44,856 nt of DNA from Burkholderiales bacterium (GCA_030833315.1 JAURHM010000024.1:1-44856); one strand, 5' to 3'. Numbered from the stretch's first letter, positions 1 to 10,407 are shown. A program made the numbers and translations. The notes: generated by a model from the letters alone, not told the origin.

Positions 1-1
1 C

Positions 2-100
2 ACCGTGAGACCGCACAGCTCGCTGGGCTATCGGCCACCGGCACCTGCGGCGATCAACCCGCAACCACCCGTCTTGGAACAGGCAGAAGCTATGCAGTAA
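2..100 (+). pseudogene. IS3-family transposase, C-terminal fragment (cut by window edge)
   Basis: The reading frame open from the window edge ends in TAA at 98-100. It encodes about 32 residues containing RPHSSLGYRPP followed by a short proline-rich tail. That motif is the usual C-terminus of the DDE integrase domain of IS3-family (rve/OrfB) transposases. Only the tail is visible, so it is unknown whether the rest is intact to the left. Its 3' end overlaps by 11 bases the end of the convergent gene at 90-686, so the insertion sequence may have landed in, or supplied, the end of that gene. No terminal inverted repeat could be assigned. Confidence 0.65.
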
Positions 101-686
101 AGTGCGTCAATGAACCTGGCACAAAAAACCAGTCAGGCCACTTGCACTCCCGCTTGCTCTGCTTGCCAATCACCGCCAAACCTTGACCCAGCATGTTGTT
201 TTCTCTGCTGCGACTGGTGATCACGCGCGGCATATCCATCGTGTCTATTAGATAATCGCCATCAGCGCTTCTCTCTATCGCTCTATCCAACCATATCTGC
301 ACTTGGGGATCGCGCACGAGCTCTTCGCGCAAATGCTCTGCCGCATCTTCCATCAAGCTTTCGCTCTTGTTGCTGAGCTTTTTTTGCTGCGCCCTACGCT
401 TGGCTCCCAGCTTGGCTGGCATGTTGCAAGTACGCCCACCAAACTGCTCTGCTCGCCCCTCCCACATCAGCGCTCGATGCAGCATGCGTTGATATTGCGC
501 AATTTCGGCAGGCAATGATTCTGTTCGTAGGCGCCGTTGTTCTGCCCACCGCTGCTCGTAGCTATCCAGCTGTGCTTTTGTGAGCACCAAAGCCAAGTCC
601 CGCGCTTGTATGTCTTTGCCCGCCTCTAATCTCGCGATCAACTGCTTGATGCGCTGTGCACGAGAATCAGCAGTGAATTTGGCCAT
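90..686 (-). CDS. hypothetical protein next to integrase
   Basis: A 198-residue protein that I do not recognise. It is strongly charged, rich in Arg, Lys, Glu and Gln, and predicted to be largely helical through residue ~130 (for example the stretch around LGAKRRAQQKKLSNKSES). No signal peptide or membrane segment is seen. It starts 30 bases after the integrase stop on the same strand, so the two are probably co-transcribed and belong to the same integrated element. The last ~10 residues overlap the tail of an IS3-type transposase on the other strand, so the C-terminus may not be original. Function unknown. An accessory or DNA-associated role in the element is only a guess. Confidence 0.6.
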   Translation of the reverse strand: MAKFTADSRAQRIKQLIARLEAGKDIQARDLALVLTKAQLDSYEQRWAEQRRLRTESLPAEIAQYQRMLHRALMWEGRAEQFGGRTCNMPAKLGAKRRAQQKKLSNKSESLMEDAAEHLREELVRDPQVQIWLDRAIERSADGDYLIDTMDMPRVITSRSRENNMLGQGLAVIGKQSKRECKWPDWFFVPGSLTHFTA

Positions 687-716
687 GGGTCTAATCTACT
701 CGCTTGCGTGAATCGC

Positions 717-1919
717 TTATTTTCTTTTTTTGTCTTTACGTGGCCGACCAGCAAACTTCTCCGCCAAAAGTTCGGGCGTGATCTTGCTGTAGTGCTGCTC
801 CAGCATGCCCACGCTGGTGCCCATCTGCCGCGCCAGTTCGTGTATGCCGATGCCGTCCATCAGCGCGAAAGTAGCATAGGTATGTCGCAAGCTGTATAGA
901 GTGCGCGACTTGTCACTGGCCGCACCCACTGCCAAGCCCGAGTCCCGCATGAACTGTCGGAAGCTCTGGTTTAGGTTCGTAGTCTTAGTACCATCGGGCA
1001 ATCGAAACACGTAATCATTCACGCGCCGCTCCAGCAATTGATCAAAAGTCATCTTTGCCAGAGCGGGAAATCGACTTTGTATGCGCTTGAGATAGTCTTC
1101 CGTGTTCGCACGCGCTATCAAGCTCCGCGTGCCCGTCTTGCCAGACACAGTCACCCTCAAGTAGTGCTGTCGGTCTTTCTCAATCCACTCGATGTGCCGC
1201 CAGCGCAGGCTCTGCGCCTCTGTGCCATGTCTTATGCCCGTGTTGGCCAGTATCAGCACGTAGTCGCGTAGCAGCTCGCGCATGTCACGTGTTTTGGCCA
1301 TATGCCCTTGCGCAGACCAATGGCGCAGCTTCTGCACCATTGACCGATATTCCTGCAGCGTGAATGCAGGCCGAGCCTCACTTTTGCGCCCCTTGTTGAT
1401 CAGCTTGGGTAACTGATGTGCAGTTATCCAGCCGCGCTCCATCGCGTACTTGAACACGGCGTTGAGCGCGCTGTTATGGTTAGTGATGGTGCTGGCCACG
1501 GGCTGTTTGCCCATGCGCTCCGCTCGCCACTGCTCAAACTTGTTGAGCAGCACGGGAGTGATGCTGTCTACGTTGTACTTGCCGAAAAAGGGCGTGAGGT
1601 AGTGCGTTATGGCGCTGATGTAGCTGTGATACGCTGATTTGCCCGAGCCCGCCTCTAACTGCCGCTGCAGCTCAGTGATCACCGCGTCTGCAACTGCACT
1701 GAATCGGCGCGTGTTCTGCGGCAGCTTGTGCTCACGCTTGAACTCCGCGTCGTAGTAGAGCTTCATCGCGGCCTTGCCAGCCATCACGGGGTCGTACTCT
1801 CGAGTGCTCACTCGTCGCCATGTCTTGTTGGCCAGCTTTAGTCGTGCTTGCCAGCGACCACTGCGATCACGCCTATACAGCACCACTGCGTGAGGAATAA
1901 CTTGGATGAGTTCTGCCAT
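717..1919 (-). CDS. tyrosine recombinase (phage/island integrase)
   Basis: A 400-residue site-specific recombinase that would integrate and excise the element on its left. The N-terminal ~60 residues resemble an arm-binding domain. A SAM-like core-binding domain spans roughly 70-175. The catalytic domain has Arg230 (NTGIRHGTE), Lys261 (VSGKTGTR), the box Y342-S-L-R345-H346 and the nucleophile Tyr377 (EQHYSKI). The usual first His of the HxxR box is Tyr here, as in a number of related integrases. The C-terminus is a basic tail. The start codon lies 125 bases from the 3' end of tRNA-Phe and the gene points away from it, the classical layout of an island integrated in a tRNA gene. All catalytic residues needed appear present, so it may be active. 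Confidence 0.93.
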   Translation of the reverse strand: MAELIQVIPHAVVLYRRDRSGRWQARLKLANKTWRRVSTREYDPVMAGKAAMKLYYDAEFKREHKLPQNTRRFSAVADAVITELQRQLEAGSGKSAYHSYISAITHYLTPFFGKYNVDSITPVLLNKFEQWRAERMGKQPVASTITNHNSALNAVFKYAMERGWITAHQLPKLINKGRKSEARPAFTLQEYRSMVQKLRHWSAQGHMAKTRDMRELLRDYVLILANTGIRHGTEAQSLRWRHIEWIEKDRQHYLRVTVSGKTGTRSLIARANTEDYLKRIQSRFPALAKMTFDQLLERRVNDYVFRLPDGTKTTNLNQSFRQFMRDSGLAVGAASDKSRTLYSLRHTYATFALMDGIGIHELARQMGTSVGMLEQHYSKITPELLAEKFAGRPRKDKKRK

Positions 1920-1994
1920 AGCTGCGTGAGGCGCAAGATTGCGCGCGAAAAAACACAGCTTTGAGTGTAGCGTCGAAGGCGAAAGTGTGCGACC

Positions 1995-2021
1995 AGTGTG
2001 CTACGGGTTTCGTAGCACACT
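1995..2021. repeat. palindrome and AGTGTGC repeats between integrase and tRNA-Phe
   Basis: An 11-bp perfect inverted repeat (arms AGTGTGCTACG and CGTAGCACACT, loop GGTTT) lies between the integrase start and the tRNA. A further direct copy of AGTGTGC sits at 1984-1990. TTTT follows on the plus strand, so it could be a terminator reading rightward. The repeated heptamer next to an attachment site would also suit recombinase or excisionase arm sites, or an operator for the integrase promoter. The sequence alone does not decide. Confidence 0.5.
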
Positions 2022-2044
2022 TTTGCACGTAAGTGCTTGATTAT

Positions 2045-2120
2045 TGGTGGCCGGGGACGGAATTGAACCGCCGACACAAGGATTTTCAATCCTCTGCTCT
2101 ACCAACTGAGCTACCCGGCC
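2045..2120 (-). tRNA. tRNA-Phe (GAA)
   Basis: A 76-nt cloverleaf with encoded CCA. The 7-bp acceptor stem GGCCGGG/CCCGGCC has discriminator A. The anticodon stem GAGGA/TCCTT encloses loop TTGAAAA, giving anticodon GAA. The T loop is TTCAATT. The 3' half faces the integrase gene, so this is the likely attachment site of the left-hand element. The tRNA itself is complete, as expected when the element carries a copy of the tRNA 3' end. Confidence 0.97.
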
Positions 2121-2197
2121 GCTTGCTGCGTGACCTGCGCAAGGACTGCGCGGTCTTTGTCGTTTCACCCGCGAAACCTGCCGGACGAAAGGTCGCT

Positions 2198-2226
2198 ATT
2201 TAAACCGCAAACGTGTTCCGCGTCAA
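2198..2226 (-). promoter_or_regulatory. sigma-70 promoter of tRNA-Phe
   Basis: On the minus strand TTGACG (2221-2226) and TTAAAT (2198-2203) are separated by exactly 17 bases and followed by a GC-rich stretch (AGCGACC), a discriminator typical of stable-RNA promoters. Transcription would start near 2190, giving a leader of about 70 nt before the tRNA. Confidence 0.6.
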
Positions 2227-2277
2227 GGCGATAACGCGGAATCAGCCTTGATTTCACACGCAAAACCGCAAAAAGAA

Positions 2278-2295
2278 ACCCCGCCGAAGCGGGGT
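2278..2295 (-). terminator. rho-independent terminator of groES-groEL
   Basis: Read on the minus strand, a 7-bp stem ACCCCGC/GCGGGGT closes a TTCG tetraloop and is followed by TTTCTTTTT. It lies about 100 bases after the groEL stop and in front of the tRNA-Phe promoter, so it should end the chaperonin transcript. Confidence 0.85.
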
Positions 2296-2311
2296 CTCTT
2301 GCACAACCTTT

Positions 2312-4350
<2,039 letters not shown>

Positions 4351-4425
4351 GGTGCATCTCCTCAAGGATCAGATTGGATAATCAGGTAACAAACTCAAGT
4401 AACAAACAAACCGCGAGTGAGGCTG

Positions 4426-4452
4426 CTAGCACTCAACTCAAGCGAGTGCTAA
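4426..4452 (-). promoter_or_regulatory. CIRCE element (HrcA operator)
   Basis: CTAGCACTC, nine bases, GAGTGCTAA: one mismatch from the CIRCE consensus TTAGCACTC-N9-GAGTGCTAA. It lies 75 bases upstream of the groES start. HrcA binds this operator and represses groESL until heat or misfolded protein occupies GroEL. Confidence 0.95.
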
Positions 4453-4481
4453 TGATAGGGGCGTACCGGGTTTATATCAAG
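4453..4481 (-). promoter_or_regulatory. sigma-32-like heat-shock promoter of groESL
   Basis: On the minus strand CTTGATA (4475-4481) and CCCCTATCA (4453-4461) are spaced 13 bases apart, close to the sigma-32 pattern CTTGAA-N13-15-CCCCATNT. The -10-like box abuts the CIRCE operator, so HrcA would cover the transcription start. This suggests both positive (sigma-32) and negative (HrcA) control. Confidence 0.65.
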
Positions 4482-4482
4482 A

Positions 4483-4499
4483 GGCCCGAGAACCGGGCC
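4483..4499 (-). terminator. hairpin between hypothetical gene and groESL promoter
   Basis: A 6-bp stem GGCCCG/CGGGCC with a 5-base loop lies downstream of the minus-strand gene at 4563-5207 and just before the heat-shock promoter. It lacks a clear T tract, so it is at best a weak terminator that would insulate groESL. Confidence 0.3.
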
Positions 4500-4562
4500 C
4501 TTGCTGAAGCGAATACTCGCTTACAGTAAAATACTGTTTAAAAACAAATGGTTAATATCTAT

Positions 4563-5207
4563 TTATCGCGGCACCGGCAAGGTGCGGTGGCGCGGGATGC
4601 CGAAACGATAAACCGTTTTTCGCTTGCCCAGGCAGGTCGGCGGCAAGGGTGCATGGGGGCAAGGCGGCGCCCGGCGCCCCTCCTCGGACAAGGTGGCGTC
4701 GTCCGCAAATTCCTTCCAGATGCCACCGCGCACCGGCCGGAAGGTCCAGGTCAAATAACCACGCGCCGCCGCCAGGCCGACCAGTTCATCGGCATCCGGC
4801 GCTTCGGACACGGCGATCTGGTTGCCATTGACGGCTTGCGGGTAGTTGCCGAAAGCCTGCAGGCATTCCAGCGCTTCCATCGAATTAGCGCCCGGACGCA
4901 GGCAACCGGGGCGCTCGGCCCGTGCCACATCCCAAGCGCCGAGTTCCCAGCCGGCATCCATCGCCGCACAATCCAGCGCCACAAGATCACTCCAGCGTTC
5001 GTTCAACTGCAGCGAAGAACTCGGAATCGAAGTGAAGGCCACCGGCTCGGCTTCGTCCAGTTCGATCAGCTTCTGTTTGAAAAAACCGTGCCAGTGCAGC
5101 GTCAGGATCACCGGCGTGTCCGGGCACGGTACGGCGGCGAGCGTGATGCCGACAAGAGGAAAACCGCTGGCGTTGATCTGGTCTTCGATGCGCTCGAGAA
5201 TCTGCAT
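4563..5207 (-). CDS. hypothetical protein
   Basis: A 214-residue protein that I do not recognise. The start chosen is MQILERIEDQ, which has AGGAG a few bases upstream; a 28-codon upstream extension reads as non-coding sequence. There is no signal peptide or membrane helix. It has an acidic middle with several Trp (for example GWELGAWDVARA) and a basic, proline-rich C-terminus (PPTCLGKRKTVYRFGIPRHR). It is divergent from bioA and followed by groESL on the same strand. Nothing in the context fixes a function. Confidence 0.7.
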   Translation of the reverse strand: MQILERIEDQINASGFPLVGITLAAVPCPDTPVILTLHWHGFFKQKLIELDEAEPVAFTSIPSSSLQLNERWSDLVALDCAAMDAGWELGAWDVARAERPGCLRPGANSMEALECLQAFGNYPQAVNGNQIAVSEAPDADELVGLAAARGYLTWTFRPVRGGIWKEFADDATLSEEGRRAPPCPHAPLPPTCLGKRKTVYRFGIPRHRTLPVPR

Positions 5208-5386
5208 GGATAAACATCTCCTGTAGTGTGCTGTTAAACTCAAAACAACCGCCACAACTGCCGAAAACATTGAGAGCAAATTCGGTGCCACCGGGGTGCC
5301 GGTTCAAACGGCGTCGCATAAACTGCATAACGATCTCCCCGCGCACCGGTTGAACGTTACAAAGTATTGGATAAGGCTTTCCGGAA

Positions 5387-6712
5387 ATGCAAACCAGCAC
5401 TCGCAACACTGTGCTGCTAACACGCAGCCGCACCGCGGTGTGGCACCCGTGTACGCAGATGAAGCAGCACGAAACGCTGCCCATCGTGCCGATCGCCCGC
5501 GCCCGGGGCTGCTGGCTGTACGACTGCGACGGCAACCGTTATCTCGATGCGGTCAGCTCCTGGTGGGTCAATCTCTTCGGCCACAGCGAGCCGCGCATCA
5601 ACGCTGCACTGATCGACCAGCTGCAGAAACTCGAACATGTGATGCTCGCCGGCTTTACGCATGAGCCGGTAGTCGAACTCTCGGAGCGGCTATCGGCACT
5701 TACCGGCGGCAAGCTCGGCCATTGCTTCTACGGCAGTGACGGTGCCTCAGCCACCGAGATCGCGCTGAAAATGAGTTTTCATTACTGGCGCAACAGCGGC
5801 AAGACGGACAAAACCGAATTCATCAGCCTCGCCGGCAGTTACCACGGTGAAACGCTGGGGGCGCTGTCGGTCACCGATGTGGCGTTGTTCAAGGACACCT
5901 ACGCGCTGCTGCTGCGTCAAAGCGTGCAGGTGCCCAGCCCGGACTGGCGGCAGGCCGCCGGGGGCGTATCCCCTCGCGATCACGCCCTCGCCTGCGCAAA
6001 GGCACTGGAGCAGCATCTCGAAAAGCATCACGCGCGCACCGCCGCTCTGATCGTCGAACCGCTGGTGCAGGGCGCCGCCGGCATGGCGATGCACGATCCG
6101 GAATACCTGCGTCAGGCGCGGGTACTGTGCGACCGCTATGGCGTGCACCTGATCGCCGATGAAATCATGACCGGCTTCGGCCGCACCGGGACCTTCTTCG
6201 CGCATGAGCAGGCCGGGATCACACCGGATTTTCTGTGCCTGTCCAAAGGCATCACCGGCGGCTACCTGCCGCTGTCGGTGGTGATGACCACCGATACCGT
6301 CTATCAGGCGTTTTACGATGACAAAGTCACGCGCGGCTTCCTGCATTCGCATTCCTACACCGGCAATGCGCTGGCCTGCCGCGCCGCGCTGGCGACTCTG
6401 GACATCTTCAAACAGGATGATGTCATCCAGAACAACCGCGCCCGCGCACAGCGCATGACGGTGGCGGCGCAGCCGCTGGCCGCACATCCGCGGGTCCGCC
6501 ACTTCCGCAACACCGGCATGATCTGGGCGCTTGAAGTCGACGGCGCCGATGCAAGTTTCAGCCGCCGGCTGTTTGAAGCCGCGCTGGTCCGCGAAGTGCT
6601 GCTTCGGCCCATCGGCACCACCGTTTATTTCATGCCGCCCTATATCCTCAGCGATGCCGAAATGGATTTGCTGGCTACACGTACGCTCGAAGCCCTGGAC
6701 GCCACCCCTTGA
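5387..6712 (+). CDS. bioA: adenosylmethionine-8-amino-7-oxononanoate aminotransferase
   Basis: A 441-residue class III PLP aminotransferase that converts KAPA to DAPA in biotin synthesis using S-adenosylmethionine as amino donor. BioA marks are WHPCTQ at 19-24, DAVSSWWVN at 54-62, MLAGFTHEPV at 86-95, the cofactor Asp258 in IADEIMTGFGRTG, and the PLP lysine Lys287 in CLSKGITGGYLPL. RGFLHSHSYTGN follows at ~336-347. No other bio genes are in the window. Its stop overlaps the TTG start of the next gene by four bases (TTGA), so the two are translationally coupled although their functions look unrelated. Confidence 0.95.
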   Translation: MQTSTRNTVLLTRSRTAVWHPCTQMKQHETLPIVPIARARGCWLYDCDGNRYLDAVSSWWVNLFGHSEPRINAALIDQLQKLEHVMLAGFTHEPVVELSERLSALTGGKLGHCFYGSDGASATEIALKMSFHYWRNSGKTDKTEFISLAGSYHGETLGALSVTDVALFKDTYALLLRQSVQVPSPDWRQAAGGVSPRDHALACAKALEQHLEKHHARTAALIVEPLVQGAAGMAMHDPEYLRQARVLCDRYGVHLIADEIMTGFGRTGTFFAHEQAGITPDFLCLSKGITGGYLPLSVVMTTDTVYQAFYDDKVTRGFLHSHSYTGNALACRAALATLDIFKQDDVIQNNRARAQRMTVAAQPLAAHPRVRHFRNTGMIWALEVDGADASFSRRLFEAALVREVLLRPIGTTVYFMPPYILSDAEMDLLATRTLEALDATP

Positions 6713-8100
6713 AACTGACCTTCCTCGGCGCCGCAGGCGAAGTCACCGGCTCGAGCTTCCTGCTCGAGACCGATGACGTCAAATTACTGGTCGACTGCGG
6801 CATGTTCCAGGGTGGTCGCGAAGCCGAACCGAAAAACCGTGCGCGTTTCGCCTTTGATCCGAAAACCCTGGATTGCGTACTGCTGACCCATGCCCACATC
6901 GACCACTCCGGCCTGCTGCCACGGCTGATCGCCGCCGGTTACACCGGGCCGGTTTATGCGACGCCCGCGACCTGTGACCTGCTGGAAGTCATGCTCGCCG
7001 ACTCGGCGCATATCCAGGAAAAGGAAGCGGAGTGGATGCAGAAGTCAAAGGCGCGTGGCGCCGGACGGCCGCCGCTGTACACCATTGCCGAAGTGCAGCG
7101 CACGCTGCGCCAGCTCAAACCGGTGGCTTATGGCGCCGAGTTCCGCCCGCACCCGGCACTGCGCTGCATTTTCCGCGACGCCGGCCACATCATTGGTGCC
7201 GCAATCATTGAACTGTGGATCCGGAACGGCAGCAAGAGCCGCAAAATCGTGTTCTCCGGCGACATCGGCCAGCCCAACAGGCCGCTGGTGCGCGATCCGA
7301 CGCCGATCAGCGAAGCCGATGTGCTGGTGGTTGAATCCACTTACGGCAACCGCCTGCACAAGTCGATGGACGACACGATGACGGAACTGGAGCACGCCGT
7401 CACCGACACGCTGGTCCGCAAAAAAGGCAATGTGATCATTCCTGCGTTTGCGGTGGGTCGCACCCAGGAAATGCTCTACCTGCTGGTCGATCTGCATAAA
7501 CAGGGACGACTGCCGGAGATGAACATTTACGTCGATTCGCCGATGGCCTTGAAGGCCACCGCGATCACCGCCAAACACTGGGGACTACTCGATCCGGAAG
7601 CGGCTGCGCTGATGGAATGGATCAAACGCGGACGCGGCAAACCGAAAATCCATTTTGTGCAGGATGCAGTCGAATCGGTGAACCTGCAGAACGTCAAACA
7701 CGGCGCGGTGATCATTTCCGCCAGCGGCATGTGCAATGCCGGTCGCATCAAGCATCATTTGCGCAATAATCTGCCGCGCCGTGATTCCACCATATTGATC
7801 GTCGGCTTCCAGGCCGCGGGCACTCTGGGGCGGCGCATCGTCGACGGCATCAAAACCGTGCGCATTTTCGGCATCCCGGTGCCGGTGAAAGCCGATGTCT
7901 ACACCATCGGCGGATTGTCCGCCCACGGCGACCAGGCTGCGCTGCTCGGCTGGCTGGGCCATTTCAAACCCGCGCCACAACGCACCTTCGTTGTCCACGG
8001 CGAGCCGACAGCCTCGGAAAGTTTTGCCGCCGCCATTCATGAAAAACTGGGCTGGAGCGGTGTTGATCTGCCGGCACAGCACAGCTCGGTCATCCTGTAA
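6709..8100 (+). CDS. beta-CASP metallo-beta-lactamase RNA-processing exonuclease-like protein
   Basis: A 463-residue protein of the CPSF/YSH1-like family. The metal-binding HAHIDH is at residues 61-66, a second ligand region is FSGDIGQPNRPLV, the beta-CASP linker includes VVESTYGNRLH, and SASGMCNAGRIKHHL with a late VVHGEP complete the site. Such proteins are zinc-dependent RNases (endo and/or 5'-exo) in the cytoplasm. The bacterial members of this subgroup have no settled cellular role. The start is TTG, overlapping the bioA stop by four bases; the first residues MKLTFLGAAGEVTGS match the family N-terminus, so this start is sound. Confidence 0.88.
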   Translation: MKLTFLGAAGEVTGSSFLLETDDVKLLVDCGMFQGGREAEPKNRARFAFDPKTLDCVLLTHAHIDHSGLLPRLIAAGYTGPVYATPATCDLLEVMLADSAHIQEKEAEWMQKSKARGAGRPPLYTIAEVQRTLRQLKPVAYGAEFRPHPALRCIFRDAGHIIGAAIIELWIRNGSKSRKIVFSGDIGQPNRPLVRDPTPISEADVLVVESTYGNRLHKSMDDTMTELEHAVTDTLVRKKGNVIIPAFAVGRTQEMLYLLVDLHKQGRLPEMNIYVDSPMALKATAITAKHWGLLDPEAAALMEWIKRGRGKPKIHFVQDAVESVNLQNVKHGAVIISASGMCNAGRIKHHLRNNLPRRDSTILIVGFQAAGTLGRRIVDGIKTVRIFGIPVPVKADVYTIGGLSAHGDQAALLGWLGHFKPAPQRTFVVHGEPTASESFAAAIHEKLGWSGVDLPAQHSSVIL

Positions 8101-8133
8101 GCCCCATCATCATCAGCACCAGACACCCTACGC

Positions 8134-9603
8134 ATGCTTAAACGAATCATCGCCCTCACCCTGCTTCTGCTGCCTGCAACGCTTGTCTTTGCGCAACCCG
8201 CCTCCGTACTGCCTGAACCGGTTGCCCGCGCATTGGCACAGGCCGGCATCCCGGAATCCGCTGTCGGCGTTTATGTGCACGAAATCGGCGCCGATCAGCC
8301 GGTGCTGTCCATCGGCGCCGAGCGCGCGCTGAATCCGGCGTCGACCATGAAACTGGTCACCACCTATGCCGGACTGGAATTGCTTGGACCGGCTTTTGTG
8401 TGGAATACCGACGTGCTGACTGACGGCACGCTGACCCAGGATGTGTTGAACGGCAATCTGTATATCAAGGGGGCCGGGGATCCGAAGCTGACGGTGGAGA
8501 GTTTCTGGCTGCTGTTACGCAACCTGCGCGCACGCGGCATCCGTGAAATCCGCGGCGATCTGATTCTCGACCGTCGCCTGTTCGCCGAAGAAGTGCAGGA
8601 CCCGGGCGCCTTCGATGACCAGCCCACGCGCCCCTACAACACCGGACCCAGCGCGCTGCTGGTCAACTTCAAGGCGGTCACGCTGCAGTTCATCCCCGAT
8701 GCCGCGACTCGCACCGTGCGTATCACCGTTGAGCCGCCTCTGCCGCAGGTGCAGATCATCAACAACCTGAAAATTGCCGACGGTCCCTGCGGCGACTGGG
8801 TTGGCAAGCTGCGGCTGGATGCGCAGGGCAACGCCGATTCGGCACGCCTCGCCTTCAATGGCACTTATGCGCTGGACTGCGGCGAAGGCATACGCAGCTT
8901 CAGCGTACTGGGCCATCGCCAGTACGTCGGCGCGCTGTTTACCCAATTTTGGAAAGACCTCGGCGGCGCATTCAACGGACAGGTGCGCGACGGCGCCACG
9001 CCGGATCAGGCGCGCAGGCTGACTACTGCGCGTTCATTATCGCTTTCGGAAATCGTCCGCGACGTCAACAAATACTCCAACAATGTGATGGCGCGACAGC
9101 TGTTTCTTTCGCTGGGCATGAACAACGGCGCGCAGGCGACCACCACCACGGCAGCGACCGGCGTCAAACAATGGCTGGCATTAAAAGGCCTCGCCGTTCC
9201 CGAACTGGTGCTAGAAAACGGCTCGGGCCTGTCACGCATCGAGCGCATCAGCGCACGTAACCTGGGTGCGGTGCTGCTGAATGCTTATGCAAGCCCGGTG
9301 ATGCCCGAGCTGATGGCCTCACTGCCGGTTGCCGCCGTTGACGGCACGCTGCGCAAACGCCTGAAAAGCGCCGAAGTCGCCGGCCAGGCGCACGTCAAAA
9401 CCGGATCACTGTCAGGAGTGCGCTCGATTGCCGGTTATGTGCTGGATGCGCAAGGCAACCGTTCGGTGATCGTGTTCCTGGTCAATCACACCAATGCCTT
9501 CAATGCGCAGGCGGCGCAGGATGCGCTAATGGCCTGGGCGCACAACCGCGACAGCAGCGCCTGCTGCGGACGGCAGGACCGGAAACGTCAGGCCAAAAAG
9601 TAG
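8134..9603 (+). CDS. dacB: D-alanyl-D-alanine carboxypeptidase/endopeptidase (PBP4 type)
   Basis: A 489-residue periplasmic class C penicillin-binding protein that trims pentapeptides and cleaves cross-links in peptidoglycan. The signal peptide spans residues 1-20, with cleavage likely after VFA. The three active-site motifs are Ser70-x-x-Lys73 (STMK), Ser315-Asn-Asn317 (KYSNN) and Lys422-Thr-Gly424 (KTG). The long insert between the first two motifs is typical of PBP4. The C-terminus ends in a short Cys-containing basic tail (SSACCGRQDRKRQAKK) not usual for the family. It follows the beta-CASP gene by 33 bases on the same strand. Confidence 0.93.
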   Translation: MLKRIIALTLLLLPATLVFAQPASVLPEPVARALAQAGIPESAVGVYVHEIGADQPVLSIGAERALNPASTMKLVTTYAGLELLGPAFVWNTDVLTDGTLTQDVLNGNLYIKGAGDPKLTVESFWLLLRNLRARGIREIRGDLILDRRLFAEEVQDPGAFDDQPTRPYNTGPSALLVNFKAVTLQFIPDAATRTVRITVEPPLPQVQIINNLKIADGPCGDWVGKLRLDAQGNADSARLAFNGTYALDCGEGIRSFSVLGHRQYVGALFTQFWKDLGGAFNGQVRDGATPDQARRLTTARSLSLSEIVRDVNKYSNNVMARQLFLSLGMNNGAQATTTTAATGVKQWLALKGLAVPELVLENGSGLSRIERISARNLGAVLLNAYASPVMPELMASLPVAAVDGTLRKRLKSAEVAGQAHVKTGSLSGVRSIAGYVLDAQGNRSVIVFLVNHTNAFNAQAAQDALMAWAHNRDSSACCGRQDRKRQAKK

Positions 9604-9622
9604 CCGCGCTTGCAGCGCGGCT
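9602..9622. terminator. shared hairpin between convergent genes
   Basis: An 8-bp stem AGCCGCGC/GCGCGGCT with loop TTGCA. It touches the stop codons of both dacB (9601-9603) and the convergent membrane protein gene (9622-9624). No T tract follows on either strand, so it may act as a weak bidirectional terminator or RNA 3'-end protector. Confidence 0.4.
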
Positions 9623-10407
9623 CAGCGCGCGCCTTGTGCAAGCGTATGACGGGTCAGCCAGACCCGCGTCAGCGCCTGAACCACAGCAGCTGCCAGCACC
9701 GACCACAGAAACGCCATGCCGATGCCGGTGGCAGGCAGCGTCCACGCCAGAACCATGCAAAAGATGCTGAACGCATAAAACCCGAAGACCATGCCGCGCA
9801 GCAGCCGGATCGCCGCTGCACCCCCCGCACTGCGATGCGTGAACAGCACCAGCACCGTACCCATCACCGGGAACATCGCAAACACGCCGCTGAGTCCGGG
9901 GCCGAGATGGGCCGCGAAATGCGTGACCAGCAGCACCAGCATTGCCCCTGCAGCCATGCGCAGCAGCATGTCATTGGCCGGCTTTGAAGTGACGGCCGCG
10001 GTGTTGCGCGCTTCAGGATAAAACCGCGGCGCCAGCAGCAGTGCTGCAAACACCACGGGCGCTGCGATCATCAACGTCGCATCCCGGAGACTCAGTACAA
10101 AGACGGCTGCGGCATAACCCGCATAGGCAAGTGCCAGGCTGGCCGGCCAGTCGTACCGCCGGGCAGCCCAGGCGTAGCTGATACCGAAAGCGAGCATCGC
10201 CAGTACGGCGGACAGCGTACCGACTGCCGCATTCGCGGCGAAGTTCGCGCCCTGCTCGACGGCAATAAAAAACAGAATGGGGCCGGCCACCACCGGAAAC
10301 GCCGACAACCAGCCGGCAACCCCGGGGCCCCAGCGCCGCCCGGCCAGCGTCACCAGCGCAATCAGCAGCGGCACCAGGAACAGCTTGAGCAGCAGGACGG
10401 CGTTCAT
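9622..10407 (-). CDS. integral membrane protein, unknown function
   Basis: A 261-residue protein with about eight hydrophobic segments spread over its length, starting MNAVLLLKLFLVPLLIALVTLAG. An upstream extension into a Cys/Arg-rich stretch is rejected as the start. Small loops such as GRRWGPGVAGW and AARRYDWP separate the helices. I do not recognise a transport or enzyme motif. It is the last gene of the minus-strand run behind ubiD, with a gap of 55 bases, so co-transcription is possible. Confidence 0.75.
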   Translation of the reverse strand: MNAVLLLKLFLVPLLIALVTLAGRRWGPGVAGWLSAFPVVAGPILFFIAVEQGANFAANAAVGTLSAVLAMLAFGISYAWAARRYDWPASLALAYAGYAAAVFVLSLRDATLMIAAPVVFAALLLAPRFYPEARNTAAVTSKPANDMLLRMAAGAMLVLLVTHFAAHLGPGLSGVFAMFPVMGTVLVLFTHRSAGGAAAIRLLRGMVFGFYAFSIFCMVLAWTLPATGIGMAFLWSVLAAAVVQALTRVWLTRHTLAQGAR

